DNA from: Myxococcales bacterium 68-20
GTDB lineage: Bacteria; Myxococcota_A; Polyangia; Polyangiales; Polyangiaceae
Direction of reading: 5' to 3'
Length of the DNA: 64,000 nt
NCBI GenBank assembly: GCA_001899635.1
Contig: MKVQ01000008.1
Span: forward strand, 18,428 to 82,427
In this document: positions 26,859-36,484 of the stretch, piece by piece
Numbering within the stretch: the stretch's first letter is position 1
How the letters are laid out: each line of letters begins with the position of its first letter
Notes under the pieces: generated by a model
Database searches by the model: none
The model's input: the letters and a program-made list of their open reading frames with translations, nothing else
What the model was told of the DNA's origin: nothing
Translations under genes and position numbers: made by a program

Positions 26859-29375
26859 ATGCTCGGCGAGACCAATGGCACGAACAACGGCGCGGCGCCG
26901 TTGCGGAACACGAAGGCTGCGGAGGCCCGCGAGAGCGCTCCGCCCACGACGATGCGGGTCACCAAGCGCAACGGATCGAGCGAGACGGTCGACGTGAACA
27001 AGATCGTTCGCGCGGTCAGCCGCTGTTGTGTCGGGCTCTCGGACGTCGACGCGCTTCGCGTCGCGACGAAGACGATCAGCGGTCTCTACGACGGAGCGAC
27101 GACCCGCGAGCTCGACCAGCTCTCGATCCAGACGGCGGCCGCCCTGATCGTCGACGAGCCGCAGTACGCGAAGCTCGCCGCACGGCTGCTGGCGACGTTC
27201 ATCGACAAGGAGGTCCAGAACCAGGGCATCTACGCGTTCTCGCAGTCGGTCGCGGCGGCGCATGAGCTCGGTCTCGTCGACGCCCGCCTCCTCGAGCTCG
27301 TCACCCAGAACGCGCGGAAGCTGAACGACGCGATCGACCCGGAGCGCGACCGCGAGTTCGAGTACTTCGGCCTCCGTACCGTCTACGACCGCTATCTCCT
27401 CAAGCACCCCAAGACGCGTCTCGTGATCGAGACGCCGCAGCAGTTCTTCCTACGGATCGCCTGCGCGCTCTCGGAGAGCGTGCCCGAGGCCTTGGAGCTG
27501 CATCGGCTGTTCTCGTCGCTCGAGTACCTGCCGAGCTCGCCGACGCTCTTCAACGCGGGGACGCGGCACGAGCAGCTCTCGAGCTGCTTCCTCCTCGACT
27601 CACCGGAGGATCACCTCGAGAACATCTACCAGCGCTACACCGACGTCGCGATGCTCTCGAAGTTCTCGGGAGGCATCGGGCTCGCGTACCACCGCGTCCG
27701 CTCGCGCGGCTCGCTCATCGAGAGCACGAACGGCTACTCGAACGGGATCGTCCCGTGGCTGAAGACGCTCGACGCCTCGGTGTCCGCGGTGAACCAGGGC
27801 GGCAAGCGAAAGGGCGCCTGCTGCGTCTATCTCGAGCCTTGGCATGCTGACGTCGAAGAGTTCCTCGAGCTCCGCGACAACACGGGCGACGAGGCGAAGC
27901 GGACGCACAACCTGAATCTCGCGAACTGGATCCCCGATCTCTTCATGAAGCGCGTCGAGGCCGACGCCGACTGGAGCCTGTTCGATCCGAAGAACGTCCC
28001 CGACCTGCCCGACCTCTACGGCGAAGACTTCGAGCGTCGCTACGAGGCCGCTGAACGAGCCGGGCTCGCGGCGCGCACCGTGAAGGCTCGCGACCTCTAT
28101 GCCCGGATGATGCGGACGCTCGCCCAGACCGGCAACGGGTGGATGACGTTCAAGGACAAGGCGAACCGGGCTTGCAATCAGACGGCGCTGCCCGGTCGCG
28201 TCGTGCACCTGTCGAACCTGTGCACGGAGATCCTCGAGGTGACGTCGAACAGCGAGTCCGCCGTCTGCAACCTCGGCTCGATCAACCTCGCCCGCCACAC
28301 GCGGCGGAACGAGGACGTCGGCGCGCACGACCTGCCGCGCGTGGTCTTCGACTTCGACAAGCTCGCGGCGACGGTGCGGACGGCTGTGCGTCAGCTCGAT
28401 CGCGTCATCGACCTGAACTTCTACCCGATCGCCTCCACGAAGACGTCGAACCTCCGCTGGCGCCCCGTGGGCCTCGGCGTGATGGGGCTGCAGGACGTCT
28501 TCTTCCAGATGCGGATCGCCTTCGACGCTCCCGAGGCCCGAGCGCTCGCGCGCCGGATCGCCGAGGAGATCTACTTCCACGCGCTCTCCGCATCGGTCGA
28601 GCTCGCGGTCGAGAAGGGGCGGCATCCGTCCTTCGACGAGACGCGCGCGGCGCGAGGAGAGCTCCAGTTCGACGCGTGGGGCATCGTCCCCGAGGACCGC
28701 GCGCGCTGGGATGCACTGCGCGAGAGCGTCCGCACCCAGGGCCTCCGCAACTCGCTGATCGTCGCGATCGCGCCCACCGCCACGATCGCCTCGATCGCAG
28801 GGTGTTACGAGTGCATCGAGCCGCAGGTGTCGAACCTGTTCAAGCGTGAGACGCTCTCCGGCGACTTCCTCCAGGTGAATCGGTACCTCGTCGCGGAGCT
28901 GAAGACGCTCGGGCTCTGGACCGAGGCGACGCGCGCGCGCCTCAAGCTCGCCGAGGGCTCGGTGCAGGGCTTGGGCGAGCTGCCCGAGTCGCTCCGGGCT
29001 GTCTACCGGACGGCGTGGGAGATCCCGATGCGCTCGCTCATCGACATGGCCGCCGACCGCGGCGCGTTCATCGACCAGAGCCAGTCGCTCAACCTGTTCA
29101 TCGAGAACCCGAACATCGGGCAGCTCTCGAGCATGTACTTCTACGCTTGGAAGAAGGGCCTGAAGACGACCTACTACCTGCGCTCGCGTCCCGCGACGCG
29201 CATCGCGAAGGCGACCGTCGAGACGCCGCCGGCGCTCGCGTCCTCGCCGGAGGGCGATCCGCGCCGGGCGGAGGGATGGACGCCTCCACCTCCGGCGACG
29301 TCGAGCAGCGCGAAGGACGCGGCTGCCATTGCATGCTCGCTCGAGAACCCCGAGACCTGCGAGGCCTGCCAGTGA
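26859..29375 (+). CDS. nrdA: Ribonucleoside-diphosphate reductase class Ia, large subunit
   Basis: 838 residues from the ATG at 26859, with GGGAGA upstream. A ~30-residue leader is followed by an ATP-cone allosteric domain (~32-120: MRVTKRNGSSETVDVNKIV). The R1 barrel then carries the redox Cys243 (SSCFLLD), active-site N453-Cys455-Glu457 (NLCTE), Cys470 (AVCNLGS), the radical-transfer Tyr pair near KTTYYLRSR, and a C-terminal CEAC tail for reduction by thioredoxin. It reduces ribonucleotides to deoxyribonucleotides with the NrdB radical subunit, whose gene overlaps by four bases. It is transcribed downstream of a cobalamin riboswitch, although the enzyme itself does not use B12. Confidence 0.97.
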   Translation: MLGETNGTNNGAAPLRNTKAAEARESAPPTTMRVTKRNGSSETVDVNKIVRAVSRCCVGLSDVDALRVATKTISGLYDGATTRELDQLSIQTAAALIVDEPQYAKLAARLLATFIDKEVQNQGIYAFSQSVAAAHELGLVDARLLELVTQNARKLNDAIDPERDREFEYFGLRTVYDRYLLKHPKTRLVIETPQQFFLRIACALSESVPEALELHRLFSSLEYLPSSPTLFNAGTRHEQLSSCFLLDSPEDHLENIYQRYTDVAMLSKFSGGIGLAYHRVRSRGSLIESTNGYSNGIVPWLKTLDASVSAVNQGGKRKGACCVYLEPWHADVEEFLELRDNTGDEAKRTHNLNLANWIPDLFMKRVEADADWSLFDPKNVPDLPDLYGEDFERRYEAAERAGLAARTVKARDLYARMMRTLAQTGNGWMTFKDKANRACNQTALPGRVVHLSNLCTEILEVTSNSESAVCNLGSINLARHTRRNEDVGAHDLPRVVFDFDKLAATVRTAVRQLDRVIDLNFYPIASTKTSNLRWRPVGLGVMGLQDVFFQMRIAFDAPEARALARRIAEEIYFHALSASVELAVEKGRHPSFDETRAARGELQFDAWGIVPEDRARWDALRESVRTQGLRNSLIVAIAPTATIASIAGCYECIEPQVSNLFKRETLSGDFLQVNRYLVAELKTLGLWTEATRARLKLAEGSVQGLGELPESLRAVYRTAWEIPMRSLIDMAADRGAFIDQSQSLNLFIENPNIGQLSSMYFYAWKKGLKTTYYLRSRPATRIAKATVETPPALASSPEGDPRRAEGWTPPPPATSSSAKDAAAIACSLENPETCEACQ

Positions 29376-30394
29376 GCGCCGTCAGCCGCCCCACGCGCCT
29401 GCTCGATCCCGGTCTCTGCCTCACGCTCCGGCCGATGGCGTACCCGCGGTTCTTCGAGATGTACAAGGACGCGATCAAGAACACGTGGTCGGTGGAGGAG
29501 GTCGACTTCTCGACCGACACCCTCGACCTCCAGCAGAAGATGACGGACGCCGAGCGCCACCTCGTCCAGCGGCTCGTCGCGTTCTTCGCGACCGGCGACT
29601 CGATCGTCGCGAACAACCTCGTCTTGAACCTGTACCGGCACATCAACGCCCCCGAGGCGCGGATGTACCTCTCGCGCCAGCTGTACGAGGAGGCGCAGCA
29701 CGTGCAGTTCTACCTCACGCTCCTCGACACGTACGTGCCCGATCCGGAGGAGCGTCATCGCGCGTTCGCGGCGGTCGAGAACATCCCTTCGATCAAGAAG
29801 AAGGCCGACTTCTGCATGCGCTGGCTCGACTCGATCCAGGACCTCGACCGGCTCGAGACGCGCGCGCATCGCCGGCAGTTCCTCCTCAACCTGATCTGCT
29901 TCGCGGCATGCATCGAGGGGCTCTTCTTCTTCGGCGCGTTCGCGTACGTGTGGTTCCTCCGCTCGCGCGGGCTCCTCCACGGCCTCGCCGCGGGGACGAA
30001 CTGGGTGTTCCGCGACGAGAGCGCGCACATGGCGTTCGCCTTCGAGGTGGTGAGCACCGTCAGGCGCGAGGAGCCGGAGCTCTTCGACGACGAGCTCGGG
30101 CGATCGGTCGGCGAGATGCTCGACGAGGCGATCGAATGCGAGACCGAGTTCGCGCGCGATCTCCTCGGGGGCGGCGTCGCCGGTCTCTCGGTCGACGACA
30201 TCCGCGACTACCTGCGGTTCTGCGCCGACCAGCGGCTCTCGACGCTCGGGCTGCCGCGCCGGTGGCACACGAAGAACCCGCTCTCCTTCATGGACCTCCA
30301 GGACGTGCAGGAGGTCACCAACTTCTTCGAGCGGCGCGTGTCGGCCTATCAGGTCGGCGTCAGCGGCGAGGTCGTGTTCGACGCCGCGTTCTGA
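29372..30394 (+). CDS. nrdB: Ribonucleoside-diphosphate reductase class Ia, radical (small) subunit
   Basis: 340 residues. The start is the GTG at 29372, overlapping the nrdA stop (GTGA), because the N-terminal RLLDPGLCLTLRPM is conserved in the family; a later ATG would cut it off. Diiron ligands are visible: an Asp in ATGDSIVANNL, the ExxH in EEAQHVQFY, and the second set in FRDESAHMAF. The Tyr four residues after that His is in the place of the radical Tyr of E. coli NrdB, so this is class Ia/b rather than the Phe-bearing Ic type. It forms the active reductase with NrdA. Translational coupling and the shared riboswitch leader indicate joint control. Confidence 0.96.
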   Translation: MSAVSRPTRLLDPGLCLTLRPMAYPRFFEMYKDAIKNTWSVEEVDFSTDTLDLQQKMTDAERHLVQRLVAFFATGDSIVANNLVLNLYRHINAPEARMYLSRQLYEEAQHVQFYLTLLDTYVPDPEERHRAFAAVENIPSIKKKADFCMRWLDSIQDLDRLETRAHRRQFLLNLICFAACIEGLFFFGAFAYVWFLRSRGLLHGLAAGTNWVFRDESAHMAFAFEVVSTVRREEPELFDDELGRSVGEMLDEAIECETEFARDLLGGGVAGLSVDDIRDYLRFCADQRLSTLGLPRRWHTKNPLSFMDLQDVQEVTNFFERRVSAYQVGVSGEVVFDAAF

Positions 30395-30416
30395 GGAGAG
30401 CGTCTCGGTCCGTCGT

Positions 30417-30444
30417 GCCCGTGGCGCCGTCGAGCGTCACGGGC
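30417..30444. terminator. Hairpin between convergent nrdB and the FGE-like gene
   Basis: GCCCGTG at 30417-30423 and CACGGGC at 30438-30444 form a perfect 7-bp stem between two convergent stop codons. There is no U-tract, but the position fits a bidirectional terminator. Confidence 0.4.
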
Positions 30445-30454
30445 GCGCACGAGC

Positions 30455-32154
30455 TCACTTGAAGCGCATGCAGCGCGCGCCGAACGCACCGGACTTCATC
30501 CGCGGCGTCGTGATCTGATTCCGGTGCGGTTGGATGCTGCTCCACGCGATGCCGTAGCCGCGATAGTCGAACAGGCCGTCCGGCTTGATGACGGCCTCGT
30601 GGAGATTGCCCTTCAGGTCCATCCACGGCTCGTCGCCCTCGTTGATCGCGACCGTGTCCGCAGGCACGCGACCCGGCGGTGCGACGCGCGCCGAGCCATC
30701 GTAGTTGTTCCCCTGATCGTCGGGATAGAAGTAGACGTTCGGGCAGCTCTGCGTGCCATCGGGGAACGTGTTGAGCGTGTTGGCCGGCGCTCCGCAGGTC
30801 GTGTTCGCACCCGTGAGGCGCGGCGGCGTGGGCGGCATCGGTCCCGGGATCCCGCCGGCGTTCGGAGGCCACGGCCCGCCGGCGACATGGTCGAAGACCT
30901 CGGCGGTCATGAGCTGGCCGCCGTCCCACGCGCAGAACGCAGCGAGGAGGGCGAAGGGCGTGCAGTTGAGCGCCTTTTCGTCCATGTCGTCCTTGGAGAA
31001 CTGCTTGCCGACGCCTCCGCCGTACTGCGCGATCTGCGCCTTGTCGAACCAGTACGTCGCGTAGCCGTACGAGCCGGCCTCGTTGGTGCAGTTGAAGTTG
31101 TGCGTCGCCGCGTAGTCGTTGCTCTCCCAAGGCGGCGACGGCGCGAAGTACTCGGGGAAGAAGTGCGAGGCGTTGAGCGAATCGAAGACGCTGGTCGCGA
31201 CCGTGAAGGTGCCCGAGTTGACGACCCAGTTGTCGATCGCGCGCCCGTTCGCGTCGTACCTGTCCTGCCCGGGGTAAAGCAGATCGACGGTGGGGTTCGA
31301 GACCGTGTAGGTCGCGGTCCCGGTGAAGAGCGCGGACGGGAGCGTGTTCTCCCAGCCGTTGTTCCAGCGGCTCGGTCGATGCGCGGCCGTGTAGCTCTTG
31401 ATGTCGGGGACGCCGTTGCTCGATGCGGTCACGAGCTCGATGAACGCGCGCATGCGCCCCGCCGTGATCTCGTACTTGTCGAGGAAGACCGCCTTCCCTG
31501 GCTGGCGCGGATCGCTGAACCCCGGGACCGGGAGCGAGCGGCAACACGACTCGTGGACCTTGCCGGCCTCGCCGAACTCGCCCGTGCCGCAGGTGCTCCC
31601 GCCGTGGACCGCCGGCAGCTCGGCCCGGTGAGGCACTTCTTGTCTGCGCCGCACGCCTTGCTCGTGCAGTCGCTGTCGACGAGGCAGCCCTTCTCCCAGT
31701 CGCACGGCGGAGACATCGTACCGCCGCAGTCGACGTCTGTCTGATCGCCGTCCTGACGACCAGGCTTGTGCCCCTCGCAGATCCCACCGGTGCAGTAGCC
31801 CCACACGCAGTCGGTCGCCTCACGGCAAGTCTTGCCCGCGGCGCACTTCGGAGCGCTCGTCGGCGGGCCGCCGCCGCAATCGATGTCGGTCTCGGAGCCG
31901 TTCTTGACGCCGTCCGTGCTCGTCGGAGCGACGCAGGTGCCGTCCGGTCCGCAGATCGCGCTTTCGCAGTCGGTCGGCCCCTTGCACTTGGCGCCGGGCT
32001 GGTGCTCCGCCGGGCACGTCGGAGCGCAGTCGGGGGTCGTTGTGCCGTCGCCGAGCGTGGCGTCGGCGACGAGGCCGTCGAACGTCGTGCACGCCGAGAG
32101 CGTGACGAAGCCGAGGAGCCCGAGGAGGAGAGGCGAGATCTCAGGGAGTCTCAT
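30455..32154 (-). pseudogene. Frameshifted lipoprotein with FGE-sulfatase (SUMF1-like) domain
   Basis: Two overlapping frames complement each other. From the ATG at 32154: signal peptide, lipobox (TLSAC, Cys22), then Cys-rich repeats with the DxDxxG-type stretches KNGSETDIDCGG and GDQTDVDCGG, up to KKCLTGPSC at about 31615. The sequence then continues one frame over, from AVHGGSTCGTGEFGE, through a SUMF1-type domain (VFLDKYEITAGRMRAF, DLKGNLHEAV, GAFGARCMRF) to 30455. A one-base deletion near 31610-31620 would explain the break; it may be a sequencing error, a real mutation or, least likely, programmed -1 frameshifting. The domain lacks the Cys pair of true formylglycine enzymes, so a binding role is more likely. 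Confidence 0.75.
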
Positions 32155-32242
32155 GGGACGACCGAACGCGGCCGTTCCGTCATCCTACGTCGAGTTGGCG
32201 CGTCGGCAACGCGTGACCGAGCGATGGTAGGATTTGGCGGGT

Positions 32243-33178
32243 ATGCGTTCGTCCGCCATAGCGGCCGCGCTCTTCGCGGGGCTTCTCCTTGCCGCTTCCC
32301 CCGTCTTTGCCGGTCCGCCGGCGCCCGCGGAGAAGAAGGCCGCCGAGGCCGATGCTGCCAAGGCGAGCCGAGCGCTCGCCAGGCGTGATTTCGGCGCCGC
32401 TGCCGATGCCTACGAGCGCGCGTATCGGCAAGTGCCCAACGCGAAGTGGCTGTTCAGCGCGGCGAACGCGCGCCGCTCGAACGGAGAGGCGGTCCACGCC
32501 GCCAACCACTACGCGCGCTATCTAAAAGAGGCGCCCGAAAACGCGGCGCAGCGCGCGGCGGCCAAGAAGGAGCTCGCGGCGCTCGCGGCGAAGCTTGGTC
32601 GGTTCGAGATCCAGGCCGAGGGCGCGAAGCTCGTCCGGATCGATGGCGAGGAGGTCGAGCCGACGATCGGTCCCGTGTACGTCGACGCCGGCCCTCATGT
32701 CGTCGAGGGGGACTTCGAGACCGGGCGCGCGGAGGAGACAGCGACGGCAAGCATCGGCAAGATCGTGACGGTCGTCCTCGCGCCTCCGGCGCCCGAGCCG
32801 CCGCGCGTCGAGGCGACCGCCGTCGTTGCGTCGAGCGAAGGCACGCCGGCGACAGCCGAGCGCAAGAAGCCGCTGCCGCCGCTCGCTGTTTGGGTCGGGG
32901 CGGGCGCGACGCTCCTCGCCGGAGGCCTCACGATCGCCTCGGGCCTCGACGTGCTCGGACAGAAGGAGTCGTTCGACGCCGAGCGGTCGCAGGCGAACCT
33001 CGATGCCGGCAGGTCGAAGCAGCTTCGCACGAACGTCCTCATCGCGGTCACCGGGGCGGCGGCGGCGCTCACGGGAGTCGTGGCGATCTGGTTCGTCGAC
33101 TGGCGCTCACCTGACAAGGAGTCGAGCGTGAAGATCGGCGCTGGCCCGAGCTCGATCGTGCTCCGCAGCACGTTCTAG
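32243..33178 (+). CDS. Exported TPR/PEGA-like protein with C-terminal membrane segments
   Basis: 311 residues from the ATG at 32243. A cleavable signal peptide (ending SPVFAGP) is followed by a helical TPR-like pair at ~25-110 (RDFGAAADAYERAYRQVPNA, KWLFSAANARRSNGEAV). Residues ~115-175 form a PEGA-like beta domain (GAKLVRIDGEEVE). There are two hydrophobic segments near 215-240 and 260-290, which place the C-terminus at a membrane. This architecture is common in proteins that myxobacterial kinases are encoded with. It is divergent from the frameshifted lipoprotein gene and converges on a kinase-receiver gene. Function unknown. Confidence 0.82.
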   Translation: MRSSAIAAALFAGLLLAASPVFAGPPAPAEKKAAEADAAKASRALARRDFGAAADAYERAYRQVPNAKWLFSAANARRSNGEAVHAANHYARYLKEAPENAAQRAAAKKELAALAAKLGRFEIQAEGAKLVRIDGEEVEPTIGPVYVDAGPHVVEGDFETGRAEETATASIGKIVTVVLAPPAPEPPRVEATAVVASSEGTPATAERKKPLPPLAVWVGAGATLLAGGLTIASGLDVLGQKESFDAERSQANLDAGRSKQLRTNVLIAVTGAAAALTGVVAIWFVDWRSPDKESSVKIGAGPSSIVLRSTF

Positions 33179-33188
33179 GCGGGAACGT

Positions 33189-33202
33189 CGCCCTGGTGGG
33201 CG
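33189..33202. terminator. Short hairpin between convergent genes
   Basis: CGCCC, loop TGGT, GGGCG at 33189-33202, between the stops of the TPR-like gene and the kinase-receiver gene. Perfect 5-bp stem, no U-tract. Confidence 0.3.
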
Positions 33203-33248
33203 TGCCGTCGAGGATGCTCTCGGCGCGAACGAGCGGCGAGCTCGGTGA

Positions 33249-34829
33249 TCAGATCGTCCTCTTGGACGGCGGGATCGAGGCGGGGGCGTCGCGCTGCGAG
33301 AGCGGACCACCGTGTCGCGAACGGAGCGTGCGCCGGATGAGCAGCTCGACGTCGTCGGCGTTCACCGGCTTCACGAGGAACGCATCGGCGCCGAACGACG
33401 ATAGGCGTTGCCACTCGCGTGGGCCGCCGGCGGCGGTGAGGACGATGATCGGCGTGCGCTGGCTCGCGTCGAGCGATCGGAGCAGCAGCGTGAGCTTCGC
33501 GCCGTCGATCTCGGGCATCTCCAGATCGACGAGGACGACCGAATACGGCTGGCTCTCGAAGGCGGCGAGCGCCTCGACGCCGTTGCCGACCAGATCGATC
33601 TGGGCATGCGGGAAGCGCGTGCGGAGCGACTCGGCGATGATCGTGCACCAGTCCGGATCGTCGTCCGCGATGAGGATGCGCTCCGGCTCGCGGGTGCCGC
33701 TGTGCTCGGCGAGGATCGCTCGCCGGAATGCGCCTACCGATGCGTACCGGCGATGCGCGTTCTTCGCGAGCGCCCGAAGGATGATCTCGTCGTAGCCAGG
33801 TGGCAGGTCGGGGCGGTGGACGCTGGGGGGCGTCGGGTCCTGGAGGACGTGCTGCGAGAGGACGTTCATGTCGGTCGCGCCGAGGAACGGCGGGCGGCCG
33901 GTGAAGAGCTCGTAGGCCAGGCAGCCGAGCGCGTAGATGTCCCGCCGGTCGGCGAGGTCCGGGGCCTCTTCCTCGGCGAGGGCCGCCTCCGGCGCCATGT
34001 AGAGCGCGCTCCCCACGACGACGTTCGCGCTCTCGGCCGATTCGAGGATGCGCGCGACGCCGAGATCGCCGACGCGCACGCGCCCGCTGTCCTCGAGGAG
34101 CAGGTTCGATGGCTTGATGTCGCGATGCACGGTCTGCGATGCGTGGATCGCCTCCACGCCCAGGCATGTCTGATCGAGGATGCGCACCGCCTCGTCGAGG
34201 TCGGGCGCCGTGTCTGCGGGACGCGACCGGAGCCAGTGCTCTACGGAGCGTCCTTCGACGTACTCCATCACGAAATAGGGCACCGCGCCGTGCTCGCCGA
34301 ACGCGTAGACGTGAACGACGTTGGGATGGGAGACGCGCGCCATCGCCCGCGCCTCGTTGTCGAAGAACGTGCGCATCTCGGGGAACGCGAAGAGCTCGGG
34401 CTTGATCAGCTTGATCGCGACCCTCCGGTCGAGTCGCTCGTCATGCGCGAGCGCAACCACGCCCATGCCGCCGATGCCGAGGGTGCGCTCGATGCGGTAG
34501 GTGCGATCGACGACGTCACCGGGCTTGAGACCAACCGACGCCAGCGACTCGTCCACGGAGCGCTCGACGACGGCGCTCACCGGCGGGTCGGGCCTCATCG
34601 GACGCGAGGGCTCCTGGGTGGAGGGCGCCGTCTCCGTCGCCATCCACTCGGCGACGGTCGGCGCGAGGGCACGGATGACCGCCGCCGGATGCGGTGCCTG
34701 CGGCACGATCCGGTCATCCGCCTCAGGTGCGACAGGCGGACGACGCGACGACGCGGTCTCGGCGAGCAGCTGCGATCCGCTCGTCGTCACGGCAAAGACC
34801 GCTCGCCCCTCCGGCCCGGCCTTCTTCAT
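33249..34829 (-). CDS. Ser/Thr protein kinase fused to a response-regulator receiver
   Basis: 526 residues from the ATG at 34829, preceded by AAGGAG. Residues ~1-100 are low complexity. The kinase domain spans ~110-375: glycine loop GIGGMG (118-123), Lys140 (RVAIKLIK), HRDIKPSN with Asp237, and APE (279-281). The DFG motif reads DLG (Asp255), which is seen in some active Hanks kinases. Residues ~384-505 are a CheY-like receiver: acidic residues in LIADDDPD, phospho-acceptor Asp435 (LVDLEMPE), and the conserved Lys487 (LVKPV). The fusion suggests that phosphotransfer on the receiver tunes kinase activity, or the reverse. There is no membrane segment, so it is cytoplasmic. Confidence 0.95.
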   Translation of the reverse strand: MKKAGPEGRAVFAVTTSGSQLLAETASSRRPPVAPEADDRIVPQAPHPAAVIRALAPTVAEWMATETAPSTQEPSRPMRPDPPVSAVVERSVDESLASVGLKPGDVVDRTYRIERTLGIGGMGVVALAHDERLDRRVAIKLIKPELFAFPEMRTFFDNEARAMARVSHPNVVHVYAFGEHGAVPYFVMEYVEGRSVEHWLRSRPADTAPDLDEAVRILDQTCLGVEAIHASQTVHRDIKPSNLLLEDSGRVRVGDLGVARILESAESANVVVGSALYMAPEAALAEEEAPDLADRRDIYALGCLAYELFTGRPPFLGATDMNVLSQHVLQDPTPPSVHRPDLPPGYDEIILRALAKNAHRRYASVGAFRRAILAEHSGTREPERILIADDDPDWCTIIAESLRTRFPHAQIDLVGNGVEALAAFESQPYSVVLVDLEMPEIDGAKLTLLLRSLDASQRTPIIVLTAAGGPREWQRLSSFGADAFLVKPVNADDVELLIRRTLRSRHGGPLSQRDAPASIPPSKRTI

Positions 34830-35050
34830 GAGAGCTCCTTCGCACGGCCGCAGGTGACGGCGCGCGACCTCCGCGGGAGCACGTCATGTACCAAGCCAAG
34901 GTTCAGCCATTCAGCGGTGTCGCGGCGACGAGAAAGAGGGGTGCATCCCCCCCGCCGGCCTCCTTGGATGCGCAAGGCTGCCACGCGTGAGGCACCCCTC
35001 ACCGGAGCGCGTTGCGACCTGACGCCACGCGCTGGGCTCGAAGGATGCGA

Positions 35051-35857
35051 TCAGAAGACGTTGAACCAGCCACCGAGCCCGGCGTTGAGGCCGAGGTTGA
35101 AGACCGATGCGTCATCGGTGCGCTCGACGGTGCTGGAGCCGGTGGTCGTGGAGACGGATCGGCTCCCCGTGATCGGGATGTTCACGGTCGGTCCGACGGT
35201 GATGAAGAAGTGCTCGAGCGGTACGATCGCGAACTGGGGATCGAGGTCGAGCGAGAACAGGGTGTCGGTCATGCGGGTCGTCGTGATGACGTTGTTGTTG
35301 TTCACCCGCTCGGTCGAAGCGCTGACGGAGTAGATGCCGAGCCCGGCGCGCGGCCAGAACGCGAACATGTCGCTGAGCGGCAGGATGTACCCGACACGCG
35401 GTGCGAAGCCGATCGCCGTTCCTGTCGGAGCGTCCGTCTTTCGGGTGGTCTTGGTCGAGCCCGCGACGGTCTCGGTCTCGTTCGTGCCTCCGAGCCCGAA
35501 GCCGAACGCGATCGCACCGCCGAGGGTGAGGCGCGGGATGATCGTGACGTCGAAGGCGACCCGCGGAAGGGCGTGGACGTTGATCGGAACGCCGAAGTCC
35601 TGGTTGTCCGCGAAGCTGCGGCCGAAGAGGAGCGACAGTCCGGAGCCGCTTCGCGAGTCCGTCGCCTCGATGCCGTTCTCCGTCCTCGTGATCGACGCGG
35701 ACGCGTAGTTGAAGACCGGCACGAAGCGGTCGGCGCTGAGGAGCAGTTGTCCCTTCTCGCCGAACCCATTGGCGTGATCAGCCGCATTGGCGTCCGTGGA
35801 AGCGAAGAGAATCGTGGCTGTTGCAAGGACACCGGCGACACCGAGGTTTGCCTTCAT
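35051..35857 (-). CDS. Predicted outer-membrane beta-barrel protein
   Basis: 268 residues from the ATG at 35857. A signal peptide (ending TDANAADH) is followed by amphipathic strands throughout (RLTLGGAIAFGFGLGG, FWPRAGLGIYSV) and a C-terminal Phe (GLGGWFNVF), as expected for an outer-membrane barrel. There are few Cys and no domain motifs. The gene lies 221 bases beyond the start of the kinase-receiver gene on the same strand, so it could be transcribed with it, although the gap is long. Family and cargo are unknown. Confidence 0.82.
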   Translation of the reverse strand: MKANLGVAGVLATATILFASTDANAADHANGFGEKGQLLLSADRFVPVFNYASASITRTENGIEATDSRSGSGLSLLFGRSFADNQDFGVPINVHALPRVAFDVTIIPRLTLGGAIAFGFGLGGTNETETVAGSTKTTRKTDAPTGTAIGFAPRVGYILPLSDMFAFWPRAGLGIYSVSASTERVNNNNVITTTRMTDTLFSLDLDPQFAIVPLEHFFITVGPTVNIPITGSRSVSTTTGSSTVERTDDASVFNLGLNAGLGGWFNVF

Positions 35858-36484
35858 GCCCGCGACGGTAACGCGCACCGGCAGCCGACCTCAAGGTGCC
35901 TCGCATGGTCACTCCCGTGGTCAGTGCGTGTGGGTGCCGCCTCATCACACCGGTCGTTTGATCGTCCTGGCAGCGAGCTCATGCGCGGGAGCGGATAATC
36001 GAGCTGTGTCCTCAGTCGTGCGTGCGGAAGGCGGCGTCGATGTGCACGGATGACGGAGGAGCGGGATCGCCCGCGGGTCGCGAAGCGCGCGATCGCTTCG
36101 AGCGGCCGACGCGATGGGGCGCTCGTCACTCGAGTGCGCCGCGATGCGCGAACGTCGACGCTCGCGTTCGATGAGATGACGAGAAGGGGAGGGAGGAACG
36201 AGCGCCCCACGTCCACGCGTGGGTCAGCGCGGCGTCACGGGCATCGAGTCCCGATCGACGTTGGGACTCGCGCCCCAACCCACAGTTGTGCCCCAACCAC
36301 CCCGCAGCCGTGGGCCACGGCTCTCGTCGAGCGCGGGGCTCGCGCCCCAAGCCCCGCAGGGGTGCGCCTTCGGCGCGCGTCGAGTTACATCAAGGGTGGA
36401 AGGTGATGTGCCCGACATATTTGTCGAACTCGACCTCGACACCGGAGAAATAGGCTTCACACTTCACGTCATAGGGAGACGGGG
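35858..36484. other. Intergenic region with repeats, divergent promoters
   Basis: About 630 bases between divergent genes. It holds the repeat cluster 36256-36385. No convincing reading frame: short open frames are Arg-rich and lack start signals. Confidence 0.5.
36256..36385. repeat. Dispersed GC-rich repeat cluster
   Basis: Successive modules: CGACGTTGGGACTCGCG..CCCCAACC (36256-36278), CCCCAACCACCCCGCAG, and GGGGCTCGCGCCCCAAG ending in a GC-rich stem (GCGCCTTCGGCGCGC). Same family as the copies at ~3.8, 6.4 and 59.9 kb. Confidence 0.6.
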
